Source: Nocardia paucivorans NBRC 100373
GTDB lineage: Bacteria; Actinomycetota; Actinomycetes; Mycobacteriales; Mycobacteriaceae
DNA: 45,373 nt
Assembly (NCBI RefSeq): GCF_000308675.1
Contig: NZ_BAGE01000028.1
Coordinates: 1-45,373 of the forward strand
Direction: 5' to 3'
The notes under the pieces are model-generated. The model worked only from the letters and a program-made list of their open reading frames with translations, was not told the origin of the DNA and did not search any database. Positions 9,053 through 16,483 of this stretch are shown here, one piece after another. Both the position numbers and the translations under genes were made by a program. Position 1 is the first letter of the stretch. Each line of letters opens with the position of its first letter.

Positions 9053-10171
9053 CTACGGTGTTCCGGCGATGGGTGGATAATCCGGGGGCATCGGAGCGGA
9101 GCCGGTGTCGTCGGAGCTCGATAGGCCCGAGTTCTCTCCATCGGGGGGGATGTTCTCTCCCATGGGGGGAATGGCGCCCGGGGCCGGGATGCCGTCCGAA
9201 CGGCCCGGGTTTTCCGGTGGCGGTACTGCCCCCTTCTCCGGCGGTACCGCCTTCTCCTTCTCCCCACGGTCCGGGTTCGGCGAGGGCGGCGGTGCCTCCT
9301 TCTCCTCCTCCGACGGTCCGTGGGATTGGGCGTAGTTCTCGTCCCAATGTTTTTCGAGTTCGGACCGGTAGTGCTCGTACCCGCGTTCGTTCAATGTGTC
9401 CGCCAAGAACTGGCGGCTTTCGTCGCGAGTCAGTCCTCCGGCGCGCTCCAGCTCGTAGGCCTTGATGGTCGAATCGCTGATATGGCCGATATCGGGACCG
9501 CCGCGGTCCAGGATTTCCTGGCGTACCCGGGCGGTGACCAGCCCGCTTTCGGCTTCGCCGAGGAGACGCATACGCATATTCCGTTCAAGCCAGTCGGGGT
9601 ACCTCTCACCGGGGGTCGGCGGATCGATAATCGCATGGAACGCATCGGGGTATGCGTGGCCCACCTCGTGCGCCAGGATGGCGGTGGCCCACAATGGATC
9701 ACCCTTGACATCGTTGTCGATGACGATCTTCTTGGCAGCGCCGAAGGTGTAACCGAGCGAGTCGATTTCGCCGTAGCCGATCTGCCACCCCTCGGCCTTC
9801 AGCTTCTTCAACTGTTCGCGGAGGAAGGGGGACATATCGGCATAGCGCAGCACGGTTTCGTCGAGTTCGGATTCGATCGGGGGGCTTGTATCCACCGGGG
9901 GCTCGGCCTCGTCCGAGTCGAAGTACTCGTGCTTCAAGTCCGTCAGCGCAAAAACTCCCAACACTGTCGCCCCTCCCAGTGATGCCCACAGAAGTTTGTC
10001 CCCGAACGTAGGGTCGCTCGATAGGTGATGATTCGCGCCGTTACGAATGTTGAGAGCAAAGCGGTTATAGGTCGCGGCAGTGCGCTTCGGGACGCGACCC
10101 GAACGCTCGACCCCGTCCTTGAGCTTCTTGACGACCGGGCCGAGGGGGCCTTTGGGGGCAATGGGTGTCAT
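9053..10171 (-). CDS. Membrane-anchored metallopeptidase-like protein (copy 1)
   Basis: The 372-residue protein has a basic N-terminal stretch (VPKRTAATYNRF), one predicted membrane helix at about residues 59-80, a conserved region (YADMSPFLREQLKKLKAEGW), and a zinc-protease-like motif HEVGH at 168-172. GEAES at about 205-209 could supply a gluzincin-type third ligand. The last 80 residues are charged and then rich in Pro, Glu and Gly. It resembles DUF6782-like putative metallopeptidases, but I could not confirm this. A 361-residue paralogue lies next to it on the same strand. It has no cleavable signal peptide, so the catalytic domain could face either side of the membrane. Confidence 0.7.
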   Translation of the reverse strand: MTPIAPKGPLGPVVKKLKDGVERSGRVPKRTAATYNRFALNIRNGANHHLSSDPTFGDKLLWASLGGATVLGVFALTDLKHEYFDSDEAEPPVDTSPPIESELDETVLRYADMSPFLREQLKKLKAEGWQIGYGEIDSLGYTFGAAKKIVIDNDVKGDPLWATAILAHEVGHAYPDAFHAIIDPPTPGERYPDWLERNMRMRLLGEAESGLVTARVRQEILDRGGPDIGHISDSTIKAYELERAGGLTRDESRQFLADTLNERGYEHYRSELEKHWDENYAQSHGPSEEEKEAPPPSPNPDRGEKEKAVPPEKGAVPPPENPGRSDGIPAPGAIPPMGENIPPDGENSGLSSSDDTGSAPMPPDYPPIAGTP

Positions 10172-10419
10172 ATCCGGCCTTCCGCCCGATTTCGATCACA
10201 ACCGATAATCTCACCGGTGTGACGATTCGAAATAGAGGATTGTGACCATCGTGGTACGACCATCGATACACGGACCTTGGAAGCCGGACCACGAGGACAC
10301 GGTGGCATCCTTCGATGTCGAGTTCTCCATGGGCCACTCCGGGTCGGCTGCTGCATGAGGGCTGTTCGACGGTCGATTGCATGACATCCGGATACTCCTT
10401 GCGGGATTCCAGGAGTCCG

Positions 10420-10495
10420 ATGAAGTACTACGGTGCCGTCGTGGGGGCGTGCTGACGGCGATAGCGTTTCTCGTTTCGACCGCCGGGCGGGCCGC
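10420..10495 (+). pseudogene. Truncated 5' remnant of an MspA-family porin gene
   Basis: The stretch begins AGGAGTCCGATGAAGTACTA, the same ribosome binding site and start as the intact porin gene at 11942. It reads MKYYGAVVGAC and then TGA. A one-base deletion relative to the intact gene (GGGGGCGTGCTG against GGGGTGTGTGCTG) breaks the frame. In the shifted frame the signal-peptide sequence FLVSTAGRA continues and then similarity ends. The rest of the 10172-10577 gap contains only the duplicated upstream region and no gene that I can support. Confidence 0.75.
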
Positions 10496-10541
10496 GAAAC
10501 ACGCAATCGATCATCGTGTGAGAGGGCCACGGCTCGACCGC

Positions 10542-12018
10542 GAGCGGTGACCTGCCCGATGCCCGGTTCGTCAGGGCCTACGGTGTTTCGGGGGTGGGTG
10601 GCTTGTAGGTGGCGGGTGGTCCATCAGGGGGGGCAGAGCCGACGTAGCCGCCCACCATACCCGTGCTTTTTCCATCGGGAGGAACGACGACCGGGTTGCT
10701 GTCCGAATGGCCCGGTGGTGCCGGGAGTGGCGGCTTCTCGTTCTTTTGCTCCGATGGTCCGTGTGACTGGGCATAGTGCTCGTCCCAGATTTTTTCGAGG
10801 CGGCTCAGGTAAAATTCATGCGGTCTGGTACTCATTACATCTGCCAGCGCGGCGCGGGCTTTGTCGTGGGAAAGTTTTCCCGTACGCTGCTGCTCGTACA
10901 GGTACTCGGTCGTCTTGTCGAGACCTTTGATATCGGGACCGCCGTGGTCCATGACCTCCTGCCGCACCCGGGCATTGATGAGTTCACTCTCGGCTTCGGC
11001 GAGGTAACGCATACGCATATTCCGTTCGAGCCAGGCAGAGTATTCCTCGCCGGGAGTCGGGGGATCGATAATCGCGCGGAACGCACCGGAATACGCATGC
11101 CCCACTTCATGTGCCAAGGTGGCGGTGGCCTGTAACGGATCCCCCTTCAGGTCGTTATCGATAACGATCTGTTTGGTGCTGTATCGGGTCAGGCCGTTGA
11201 GGGCGGCCGGTTTGTCGTCCACAGCGCCGGCGGCATCGGCGTCGCCGTAGCCGATCTGCCATCCCTCGGCCTTCAGCTTCTTCAACTGTTCGCGGAGGAA
11301 GGGGGACATATCGGCATAGCGCAGCACGGTTTCGTCGAGTTCGGATTCGATCGGGAGGCTTTCGGGCGCCGGGGGCTTGCTCTCCGCCGGGGGCTCGGTC
11401 TCGTCCGAGTCGAAGTACTCGTGCGCCAAGTGCCCCAACGTCATGGCTCCTGTGGCTGCCGCGGCTCCCGCCACCATCCATCGAAGTTTGTCCGCGGAAT
11501 CGATCTTGCTCGCCTGCAGCCGGTTCGCTCCGCGACGAAGGTCGGAGGCAAAGCTGTTATAGGTCGCGGAGGTGCGTTTCGGGACTTTACTCAAACGCTG
11601 GACCCCGTTTCTGAGCTTCGCGACGACCGGTCCGAGGGGACCCCTGGGAACAGTGGGCGTCATATCGGCCTCTCTTCCGATATTCGATCACGGCAACGAT
11701 CTCACATCCCCGACGATTCGCAGCAGGAGACCGCGGCCACCTCGGCAGGACCACCGATATTCGGAGCGGGCGTGGATTCCGGGGCCGGACCACGACGGCG
11801 GGGCATTCGTCGGTGCCGTGCTCGCCACGAATCACTTCGGACCGGCGGTCCCATGATCGATCGAATCGGTTTCGAGAGGGGGCTGTTCGACGGCCGATTG
11901 CATGACATCCTGGATACTCCTTGTGAAGTTCTAGGAGTCCGATGAAGTACTACGGTGCCGTCGCGGGGTGTGTGCTGGCGGCAGCAGCGTTTCTCGTTCC
12001 GACCGCCGGCCCGGCCAC
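10542..12018. repeat. Tandem duplication, unit B
   Basis: This is the second copy of the 1.48 kb module described for 9018-10495. It carries the second metallopeptidase-like gene on the minus strand, the shared leader region, and the start of the porin gene, which continues intact beyond the duplication. The ancestral arrangement was presumably a single divergent pair of metallopeptidase-like gene and porin gene. Confidence 0.8.
10578..11663 (-). CDS. Membrane-anchored metallopeptidase-like protein (copy 2)
   Basis: This 361-residue paralogue of the preceding gene has the same plan: N-terminal MTPTVPRGPLGPVV, basic VPKRTSATYN segment, a membrane helix at about residues 59-80, HEYFDSDE, an almost identical block around ETVLRYADMSPFLREQLK, and HEVGH at 185-189, followed by LERNMRMRYLAEAES. 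It has an insert of about 15 residues before the HEVGH domain relative to copy 1, and its own shorter Pro-rich tail ending in PTPETP. The middle domain is much better conserved between the copies than the N-terminus or the tail, which suggests selection on, or gene conversion of, the catalytic-like domain. Function unknown. Confidence 0.7.
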   Translation of the reverse strand: MTPTVPRGPLGPVVAKLRNGVQRLSKVPKRTSATYNSFASDLRRGANRLQASKIDSADKLRWMVAGAAAATGAMTLGHLAHEYFDSDETEPPAESKPPAPESLPIESELDETVLRYADMSPFLREQLKKLKAEGWQIGYGDADAAGAVDDKPAALNGLTRYSTKQIVIDNDLKGDPLQATATLAHEVGHAYSGAFRAIIDPPTPGEEYSAWLERNMRMRYLAEAESELINARVRQEVMDHGGPDIKGLDKTTEYLYEQQRTGKLSHDKARAALADVMSTRPHEFYLSRLEKIWDEHYAQSHGPSEQKNEKPPLPAPPGHSDSNPVVVPPDGKSTGMVGGYVGSAPPDGPPATYKPPTPETP

Positions 12019-12580
12019 TGCCGATGCGATGGCGGACAAATCCCGGTCCACGACCACCGATGACGGCTGGGTATTACGGGTCACCAAGACCGCGGAAACC
12101 TTCGACCGGGTGCCGAATCTGGCTGCCACACCGTTCACGCACGAAGGGTTCGTCAGTCTGAAAGCGGTGGCCGATATCACCGGGAAGGGGAAAAACCCGG
12201 TGAACGCGGCTAGTGTGACCTACGGGTATCAAATCGGTTGCCAGGTGGATGTTTCCAATGGTCTCACGATGGGGCTGTCGGCGGCGATCGGTCCGAATGT
12301 GGGGATCACGGTGCTGCCGGCCCCGGGTGTCAGCATCGGTGGGAGCGCATTGGCGCTCCCGAGTCTTTCGTTCACCCCGAAACCGGGAACCATCACCACG
12401 ATCCCGTTCGGCACCAAAGACCTCGAGGGACCGCATGGTTCGGTGACGGCGGAGCAGGTGCAGATCAAGGTCGATGCCTGCGCGGGGCCGGTCAGTTTGC
12501 GTTCGTATGCGATCGCGTCGATGTCGACATCCACCGCGGACAATTCGGTCGCCGTCTACGGTGATCCGATCTGGTGGTGA
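11942..12580 (+). CDS. MspA family porin
   Basis: The 212-residue protein has a Sec signal peptide (residues 1-27, probable cleavage after ATA) and a mature part that follows the MspA pattern: DGWVLRVTKTAETFDRVPNL near the N-terminus, YGYQIGC, PNVGITVLPAPG, a VTAEQVQIKVDACAGPV segment, and the terminal strand VAVYGDPIWW, equivalent to the YGEPW ending of MspA. MspA porins form octameric channels through the mycolic-acid outer membrane. Two cysteines (in QIGC and DAC) could form a disulfide. The ATG is preceded by AGGAG. It is probably co-transcribed with the next gene, whose start overlaps its stop codon. Confidence 0.82.
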   Translation: MKYYGAVAGCVLAAAAFLVPTAGPATADAMADKSRSTTTDDGWVLRVTKTAETFDRVPNLAATPFTHEGFVSLKAVADITGKGKNPVNAASVTYGYQIGCQVDVSNGLTMGLSAAIGPNVGITVLPAPGVSIGGSALALPSLSFTPKPGTITTIPFGTKDLEGPHGSVTAEQVQIKVDACAGPVSLRSYAIASMSTSTADNSVAVYGDPIWW

Positions 12581-12930
12581 TGACGATGCGACGTAGGTCG
12601 GCCGCCGTGGTCCCGGTATTGGGACTGCTGCTCGTCACCGGAATCGCATGCGCGACCGCCCACGCGGAGCAGACCACACCACTGCCATGCGATGCCGCAC
12701 GGATCGATCCGGGGAGACCGTGTGGCGGCTCGGCGCCGAGCGCCCCGCCCGGTGGGAAGCCGCCGGGCGCTCAGCAGGCGCTGCCCTTGCCCCTGCAAAT
12801 GCTGGCTCCATCCCAGCGAGGGGGTGGTGGTGGCGCGCATTCTTCCGGTCCCGCGGCGACAGCGCTGACACCGCCGCCGGCAGGCCGGACGAACCCGGCG
12901 GGACCCATCGTTCCCGTACCGGGCGACTGA
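12580..12930 (+). CDS. Small secreted proline/glycine-rich protein
   Basis: This is a protein of about 116 residues with a twin-arginine-like basic start (MRRRSAAVV), a hydrophobic signal core (VLGLLLVTGIACATAHA), and a short mature part rich in Pro, Gly and Ala, including CDAARIDPGRPCGG with two cysteines. I do not recognise the family. The ATG at 12580 shares one base with the porin stop codon (TGATG), and ATG 12586 is an alternative start. Translational coupling suggests that it works with the porin, for example as an accessory periplasmic or cell-wall protein; this is inference. Confidence 0.6.
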   Translation: MTMRRRSAAVVPVLGLLLVTGIACATAHAEQTTPLPCDAARIDPGRPCGGSAPSAPPGGKPPGAQQALPLPLQMLAPSQRGGGGGAHSSGPAATALTPPPAGRTNPAGPIVPVPGD

Positions 12931-13222
12931 TGGGGCTTGAACCTGGCGAGGCATTGTGTCGGCAGCGTCCTGTGGCAGGTCCGGGAAGCGCCGGCCGGAC
13001 GACCTCGGACGCGATCCGGGCGCCAACGAAACTCAAAGGCTCTGTCCGCCATGTGGATCGGGTTGACAGCGGCTGCTTTCGGTACCTTGCCCGGCTCGGC
13101 GAAACGCGATGACCGTTGTGGTCATGGTTTGCCGCTTGCCGCGAATCGGCTGAGTATCGTTATCGCCGTAGCGGGTCGAAGTGAGGTGCGCACCATGGGT
13201 TTTCAACGGGCCGGCGAACGAA

Positions 13223-13357
13223 GTGCCCACCCTCGCGGGTCGGAACATGGACAAGGTCGATCCGCTGATCGAGAAGGTCGGCAACTACGCCCCGCAGGTC
13301 GACGAGGCACAGGACGCCGCCCGCAAGCGTTACGCGACCAACAGAAATAGGTGGTGA
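13223..13357 (+). CDS. MT0933-like (Rv0909-type) antitoxin, short or frameshifted
   Basis: This 44-codon frame reads AGRNMDKVDPLIEKVGNYAP and then VDEAQDAARKRY, which matches the pattern of the small MT0933/Rv0909 antitoxin family (AGKNADKVDxxIEKxG...VDKAQDAAKK). The family normally starts MGF; an ATG with MGF (13195) is present just upstream in a frame one base off, so the N-terminus is either frameshifted or the gene starts at GTG 13223. The stop overlaps the GTG of the CPBP gene (GTGA), suggesting coupling. No adjacent SRPBCC-type toxin of the Rv0910 kind is present. Confidence 0.5.
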   Translation: MPTLAGRNMDKVDPLIEKVGNYAPQVDEAQDAARKRYATNRNRW

Positions 13358-14229
13358 GGTTGGCCCGATGGGATGAGTTCCGGACTCGGGTGGTCTCGAG
13401 CATCCCGGGTAAAGGTCGGGTGGCGATTATGGTCGTGGGTTTCGCCGCCGTGATGCTGGTATCGAATTCCATTGCTTCGGCAGTCCGCAACCCCGTACTC
13501 GCCCTCATTGTGGGGCCCGCACTGGCGTGCGCGGTGGCCTGGCTGTATCTGTGGGCCGGCCGCCGCGTCGAGCGCCGTCACGTCGTCGAGCTCCCTCGTC
13601 GCGGCGGCGGGCCGCACCTCGTGGTCGGTGCGGTGTGCGGATCGGGTCTCGCCGCGGTGGTGATGGGCGTCCTCGCCCTCTCCGGCGTGTATCGAATAAA
13701 CGGGTGGGGATCGGCTTCCGGCGCCCTCGCGGTGGTCGGTTCCATGTGCACCGTCGCCGTCGCGGAGGAAGTGTTCTTCCGCGGTATCGTCTTCCGGCTC
13801 CTCCAGGGTCGTTGGGGTGCCACGGTCGCGCTCGTCGTATCCGCCCTGATCTTCGGTCTCGTGCATCTGATCAATCCCGATGCATCGTTGTGGGGGGCGA
13901 TTGCCATCGCCGTCGAGGCGGGTCTGTTGCTCGGTGCCGTCTACCTCGCGACCGGCTCGCTGTGGGCGGCCATCGGTCTGCACTTCGGCTGGAACGTCGC
14001 CACGGTGGCGCTCTTCGGTACCGTGGCCTCCGGGAGTGAGGCACGCGAATCCCTGTTCGCCGCGGTCACGACCGGGCCCGATTGGCTGTCGGGGGGAGGT
14101 TTCGGACCGGAGGCGAGCATTGTCTCGGTCTTGGTCTGCTCGGCGGCGACCGTGCTGCTGTTGTACCTCGGACATCGGCGCGGCCTGCCGGCGCCGCGGC
14201 GCAACTCCGGAATCGGCTCGGATCGGTAG
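13354..14229 (+). CDS. CPBP family intramembrane glutamic protease
   Basis: The product of about 291 residues is a polytopic membrane protein of the CPBP (CAAX protease/bacteriocin-processing, Abi) family. The hallmark motif EEVFFRG lies at about residues 138-144, followed by HLINP with the second-motif His and by HFGWN near residue 210. Six to eight hydrophobic segments are visible. Members cleave substrates within the membrane, and some process bacteriocins or prenylated proteins; the substrate here is unknown. I prefer GTG 13354, which overlaps the stop of the antitoxin-like ORF; GTG 13351 is equally possible. The gene is convergent with the sigma factor gene. Confidence 0.87.
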   Translation: MRLARWDEFRTRVVSSIPGKGRVAIMVVGFAAVMLVSNSIASAVRNPVLALIVGPALACAVAWLYLWAGRRVERRHVVELPRRGGGPHLVVGAVCGSGLAAVVMGVLALSGVYRINGWGSASGALAVVGSMCTVAVAEEVFFRGIVFRLLQGRWGATVALVVSALIFGLVHLINPDASLWGAIAIAVEAGLLLGAVYLATGSLWAAIGLHFGWNVATVALFGTVASGSEARESLFAAVTTGPDWLSGGGFGPEASIVSVLVCSAATVLLLYLGHRRGLPAPRRNSGIGSDR

Positions 14230-14234
14230 TTCGG

Positions 14235-15170
14235 TCACCACAACTCGACGAGAGGTGCGTCGTGCTCACGCCGACGCCATTGCGCGGAGAGGCGACCGAG
14301 TCGGGCCGGGCCGGCCATGCCGCGCACGGTCGCGATCCGGCCGTCGCGGACCTCCAGAACCACGACTCCCACCACACGGTCGTCGAATGCGGCGATCATG
14401 GCCGGGGAACCGTTGACCACGCCGGCGTGGATCGAAGGAGAGCCGCCGGCCAATTTCCGTTTCGCCGCGGAGGGTTTGAAGGCCGCCCGCATCACAATGG
14501 CGATCCGTGCGGGGGACGTGTAGCGCAGCAATTTCTCGCCCAGTCCGGCGCCGTCGGAGATCACGGTCGCGTCGTCGGTCAGCAGCGCGACCAGTCGTTC
14601 GGTCCGGCCCGAGGAGGCGGCGGCGACGAACGCCTCGACGATTCGGCGGGCCCCGGCGTGGTCGATTTCCTGCGGGCGGTGTTCGGCGGCGATCCGCCGC
14701 CGAGCCCGGTGGAGATGCTGTTGGCTCGCGGACTCGGTGATGTCGAGGATCTCGGCCAGCTCGGCGTGGCTGTAGGAGAACGCCTCGCGCAGTACGTATA
14801 CGGCCCGTTCGACCGGAGAGAGACGTTCCATGAGCGTCAGTACCGCCAGGGTCACCGATTCGCGTTGTTCGACGGTGTCGGCCGGGCCCAGCATGGGGTC
14901 GCCGTCGAGCAGCGGTTCGGGCAACCAGGCGCCGACCGCGCGCTCGCGTCGCGCCCGGGCCGAACGGAGGCGGTCGAGCGCCAGATTGGTGACGATCTTG
15001 GTCAGCCATGCCTCCGGCACCTCGATACGGTCCCGATCGGCCGCCTGCCAGCGCAGGAACGCGTCCTGCACGGTGTCCTCGGCGTCGGCGGCCGAGCCGA
15101 GCAGGCGGTAGGCGAGTGAGGCCAGCCGGTCCCGACCGGCCTGGAAATGCTCCGCCGCCGCGGTGTCCAT
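14235..15170 (-). CDS. ECF41-type sigma factor with SnoaL-like C-terminal domain (SigJ-like)
   Basis: The 311-residue protein has sigma region 2 (about residues 10-78, ending RLRSARARRER), the linker WLPEPL at 82-87, sigma region 4 (about 107-160, with ITESASQQHLHRARRR), and a C-terminal SnoaL/NTF2-like domain (about 172-290). This combination defines the ECF41/SigJ group, in which the C-terminal domain controls activity in place of a separate anti-sigma factor. The frame extends 69 codons upstream into the oxidoreductase gene, but ATG 15170 gives the normal family start. The gene follows its partner oxidoreductase by 10 bases, so they form one operon. It should direct RNA polymerase to its own operon promoter. 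Confidence 0.9.
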   Translation of the reverse strand: MDTAAAEHFQAGRDRLASLAYRLLGSAADAEDTVQDAFLRWQAADRDRIEVPEAWLTKIVTNLALDRLRSARARRERAVGAWLPEPLLDGDPMLGPADTVEQRESVTLAVLTLMERLSPVERAVYVLREAFSYSHAELAEILDITESASQQHLHRARRRIAAEHRPQEIDHAGARRIVEAFVAAASSGRTERLVALLTDDATVISDGAGLGEKLLRYTSPARIAIVMRAAFKPSAAKRKLAGGSPSIHAGVVNGSPAMIAAFDDRVVGVVVLEVRDGRIATVRGMAGPARLGRLSAQWRRREHDAPLVELW

Positions 15171-15180
15171 GGTCGCCACC

Positions 15181-16371
15181 CTAGGCGGCAATCGCCTCGG
15201 CCGAATCATCGGATGTGCTGCCCACACGGTATTTGCGGCTCGGTAGGCCGTAGGTCGGGTGGGCGATGTTCCACGGCCCGGCCGCGAGAATGGCCGATTT
15301 GATGTGTGCCGCCGGCCGACCGCGTAGCGCCCAGCGTCTCGACCGCGCGTCGCCGTCGACCAGCTGGAAGATCGCATCCTTACGTCCGAGGCTTATGTGG
15401 TTGCCGACATAGGCCAGGGAGGTTTTCGCGATTTTGCGCCCGGTCAGATCGCCGATGATCGTGGCCGCCGCCTGCATACCGGTGAATCCCGCCGATGCGC
15501 AGGACATGGGCAGCGGTCTGCCGTTGTCGCCGAGGACGAAAACACTGTCACCGGCCACATAGACCCCCGGGTGCGATACCGACCGCATCATGCGGTCGAC
15601 CCTGATCCGGCCGCTGTCCGTCACGGCGAGCCCACCGGCGGCGGCGAGCGGGTGAACGGCGAAGCCTGCGGCCCATACGGTGGCATCTGTGGCGAAGGCG
15701 ATGCCGTCGGTGGTGACGGCCCTCGTCGCCTCGACGCGTTCTATGGTGGCGTGCTCATGGACCGTGATACCGAACCTGTCGAAGGCGCGCGCCAGGTGAC
15801 GACGGGCCTGCGGGCCCAACCATCCCCCCAACTCGCCGCTGGTCGCCAGGGTGACCCGGAGTCCGGGACGGGATTCGGCGATTTCGGTGGCGGCCTCGAT
15901 CGCGGTCAGGTTCCCGCCGACGACCAGCACCGTCCCATTGCCGTCCAATTCGTCCAGGCATCGGCGCAACCGTAGCGCCGACGGGCGTTCGGCGACGTGG
16001 AAGGCGTGCTCGGCCGCTCCCGGAACACCGTGGTCGTCGCCGGCGCTGCCCAACGCGTAGAGGAGAGTGTCGTATTCGAGGTGTTCGGTGCCCGAGCCGT
16101 CGGTCACGGTGACGGTTCGGCGGGTGGCGTCGAGGGCGGTGACCCGCGCGACGCGCAACCGGATACCGGTGCCCGCGAATATCTTCCCCAGATCGTGGCG
16201 GCGCAGTTCTCGCCCGGCGGCGAGCTGGTGTAGGCGCATTCGTTCGACGAAATCGGGTTCGGCGTTGACGACGGTGATCTCGACGTCGGCGCGGTGCAGG
16301 CGGCGGGCGAGGATACCGGCGGCGAAGGCCCCGGCGTATCCGGCCCCGAGGATGATGATGCGGTGCTGCAT
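15181..16371 (-). CDS. NAD(P)/FAD-dependent oxidoreductase, NDH-2-like (ECF41 partner)
   Basis: This 396-residue flavoprotein has an N-terminal FAD-binding fold (IIILGAGYAGAFAA), a second nucleotide-binding fold around residue 150 (VLVVGGNLTAIEAATEIAE), and the FAD site near the C-terminus (HPGVYVAGDSVFV). It resembles type II NADH dehydrogenase-like proteins, which pass electrons from NAD(P)H to a quinone or small acceptor. It is the first gene of the operon with the ECF41 sigma factor. ECF41 loci usually contain one target gene encoding an oxidoreductase, epimerase or carboxymuconolactone decarboxylase, so this is probably the main target. Confidence 0.85.
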   Translation of the reverse strand: MQHRIIILGAGYAGAFAAGILARRLHRADVEITVVNAEPDFVERMRLHQLAAGRELRRHDLGKIFAGTGIRLRVARVTALDATRRTVTVTDGSGTEHLEYDTLLYALGSAGDDHGVPGAAEHAFHVAERPSALRLRRCLDELDGNGTVLVVGGNLTAIEAATEIAESRPGLRVTLATSGELGGWLGPQARRHLARAFDRFGITVHEHATIERVEATRAVTTDGIAFATDATVWAAGFAVHPLAAAGGLAVTDSGRIRVDRMMRSVSHPGVYVAGDSVFVLGDNGRPLPMSCASAGFTGMQAAATIIGDLTGRKIAKTSLAYVGNHISLGRKDAIFQLVDGDARSRRWALRGRPAAHIKSAILAAGPWNIAHPTYGLPSRKYRVGSTSDDSAEAIAA

Positions 16372-16408
16372 GGTCTCGCTCCTGTCTGTTCGCTTGCCCT
16401 CTGAACGA

Positions 16409-16430
16409 GACGCCCGCCGAATTCCTGACA
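16409..16430 (-). promoter_or_regulatory. Candidate ECF41 promoter element
   Basis: On the minus strand, 37 bases upstream of the oxidoreductase start, there is TGTCAGG (16430-16424) followed by CGTC (16412-16409). ECF41/SigJ promoters are described as TGTCACA-like plus CGTC. The gap here is 11 bases, shorter than the usual ECF spacing, so this is only a candidate. Confidence 0.35.
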
Positions 16431-16483
16431 GGAGTCATGCGTGATGTAGATCACATGATGGTGGGTCGGGTGCTCTGTCGTGA

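Larger units (their letters stand above)
9018..10495. repeat. Tandem duplication, unit A
   Basis: Unit A (about 1478 bases) aligns along its whole length with unit B (10542-12018). The left ends match (GAGCGATGACCTG at 9018 against GAGCGGTGACCTG at 10542), as do the metallopeptidase-like genes, the leader CTGTTCGACGG...GATTGCATGACATCC, and the first 75 or so bases of a porin gene. Similarity stops around ACCGCCGGGCGGG. The copies are diverged, so the duplication is not recent. Confidence 0.8.
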
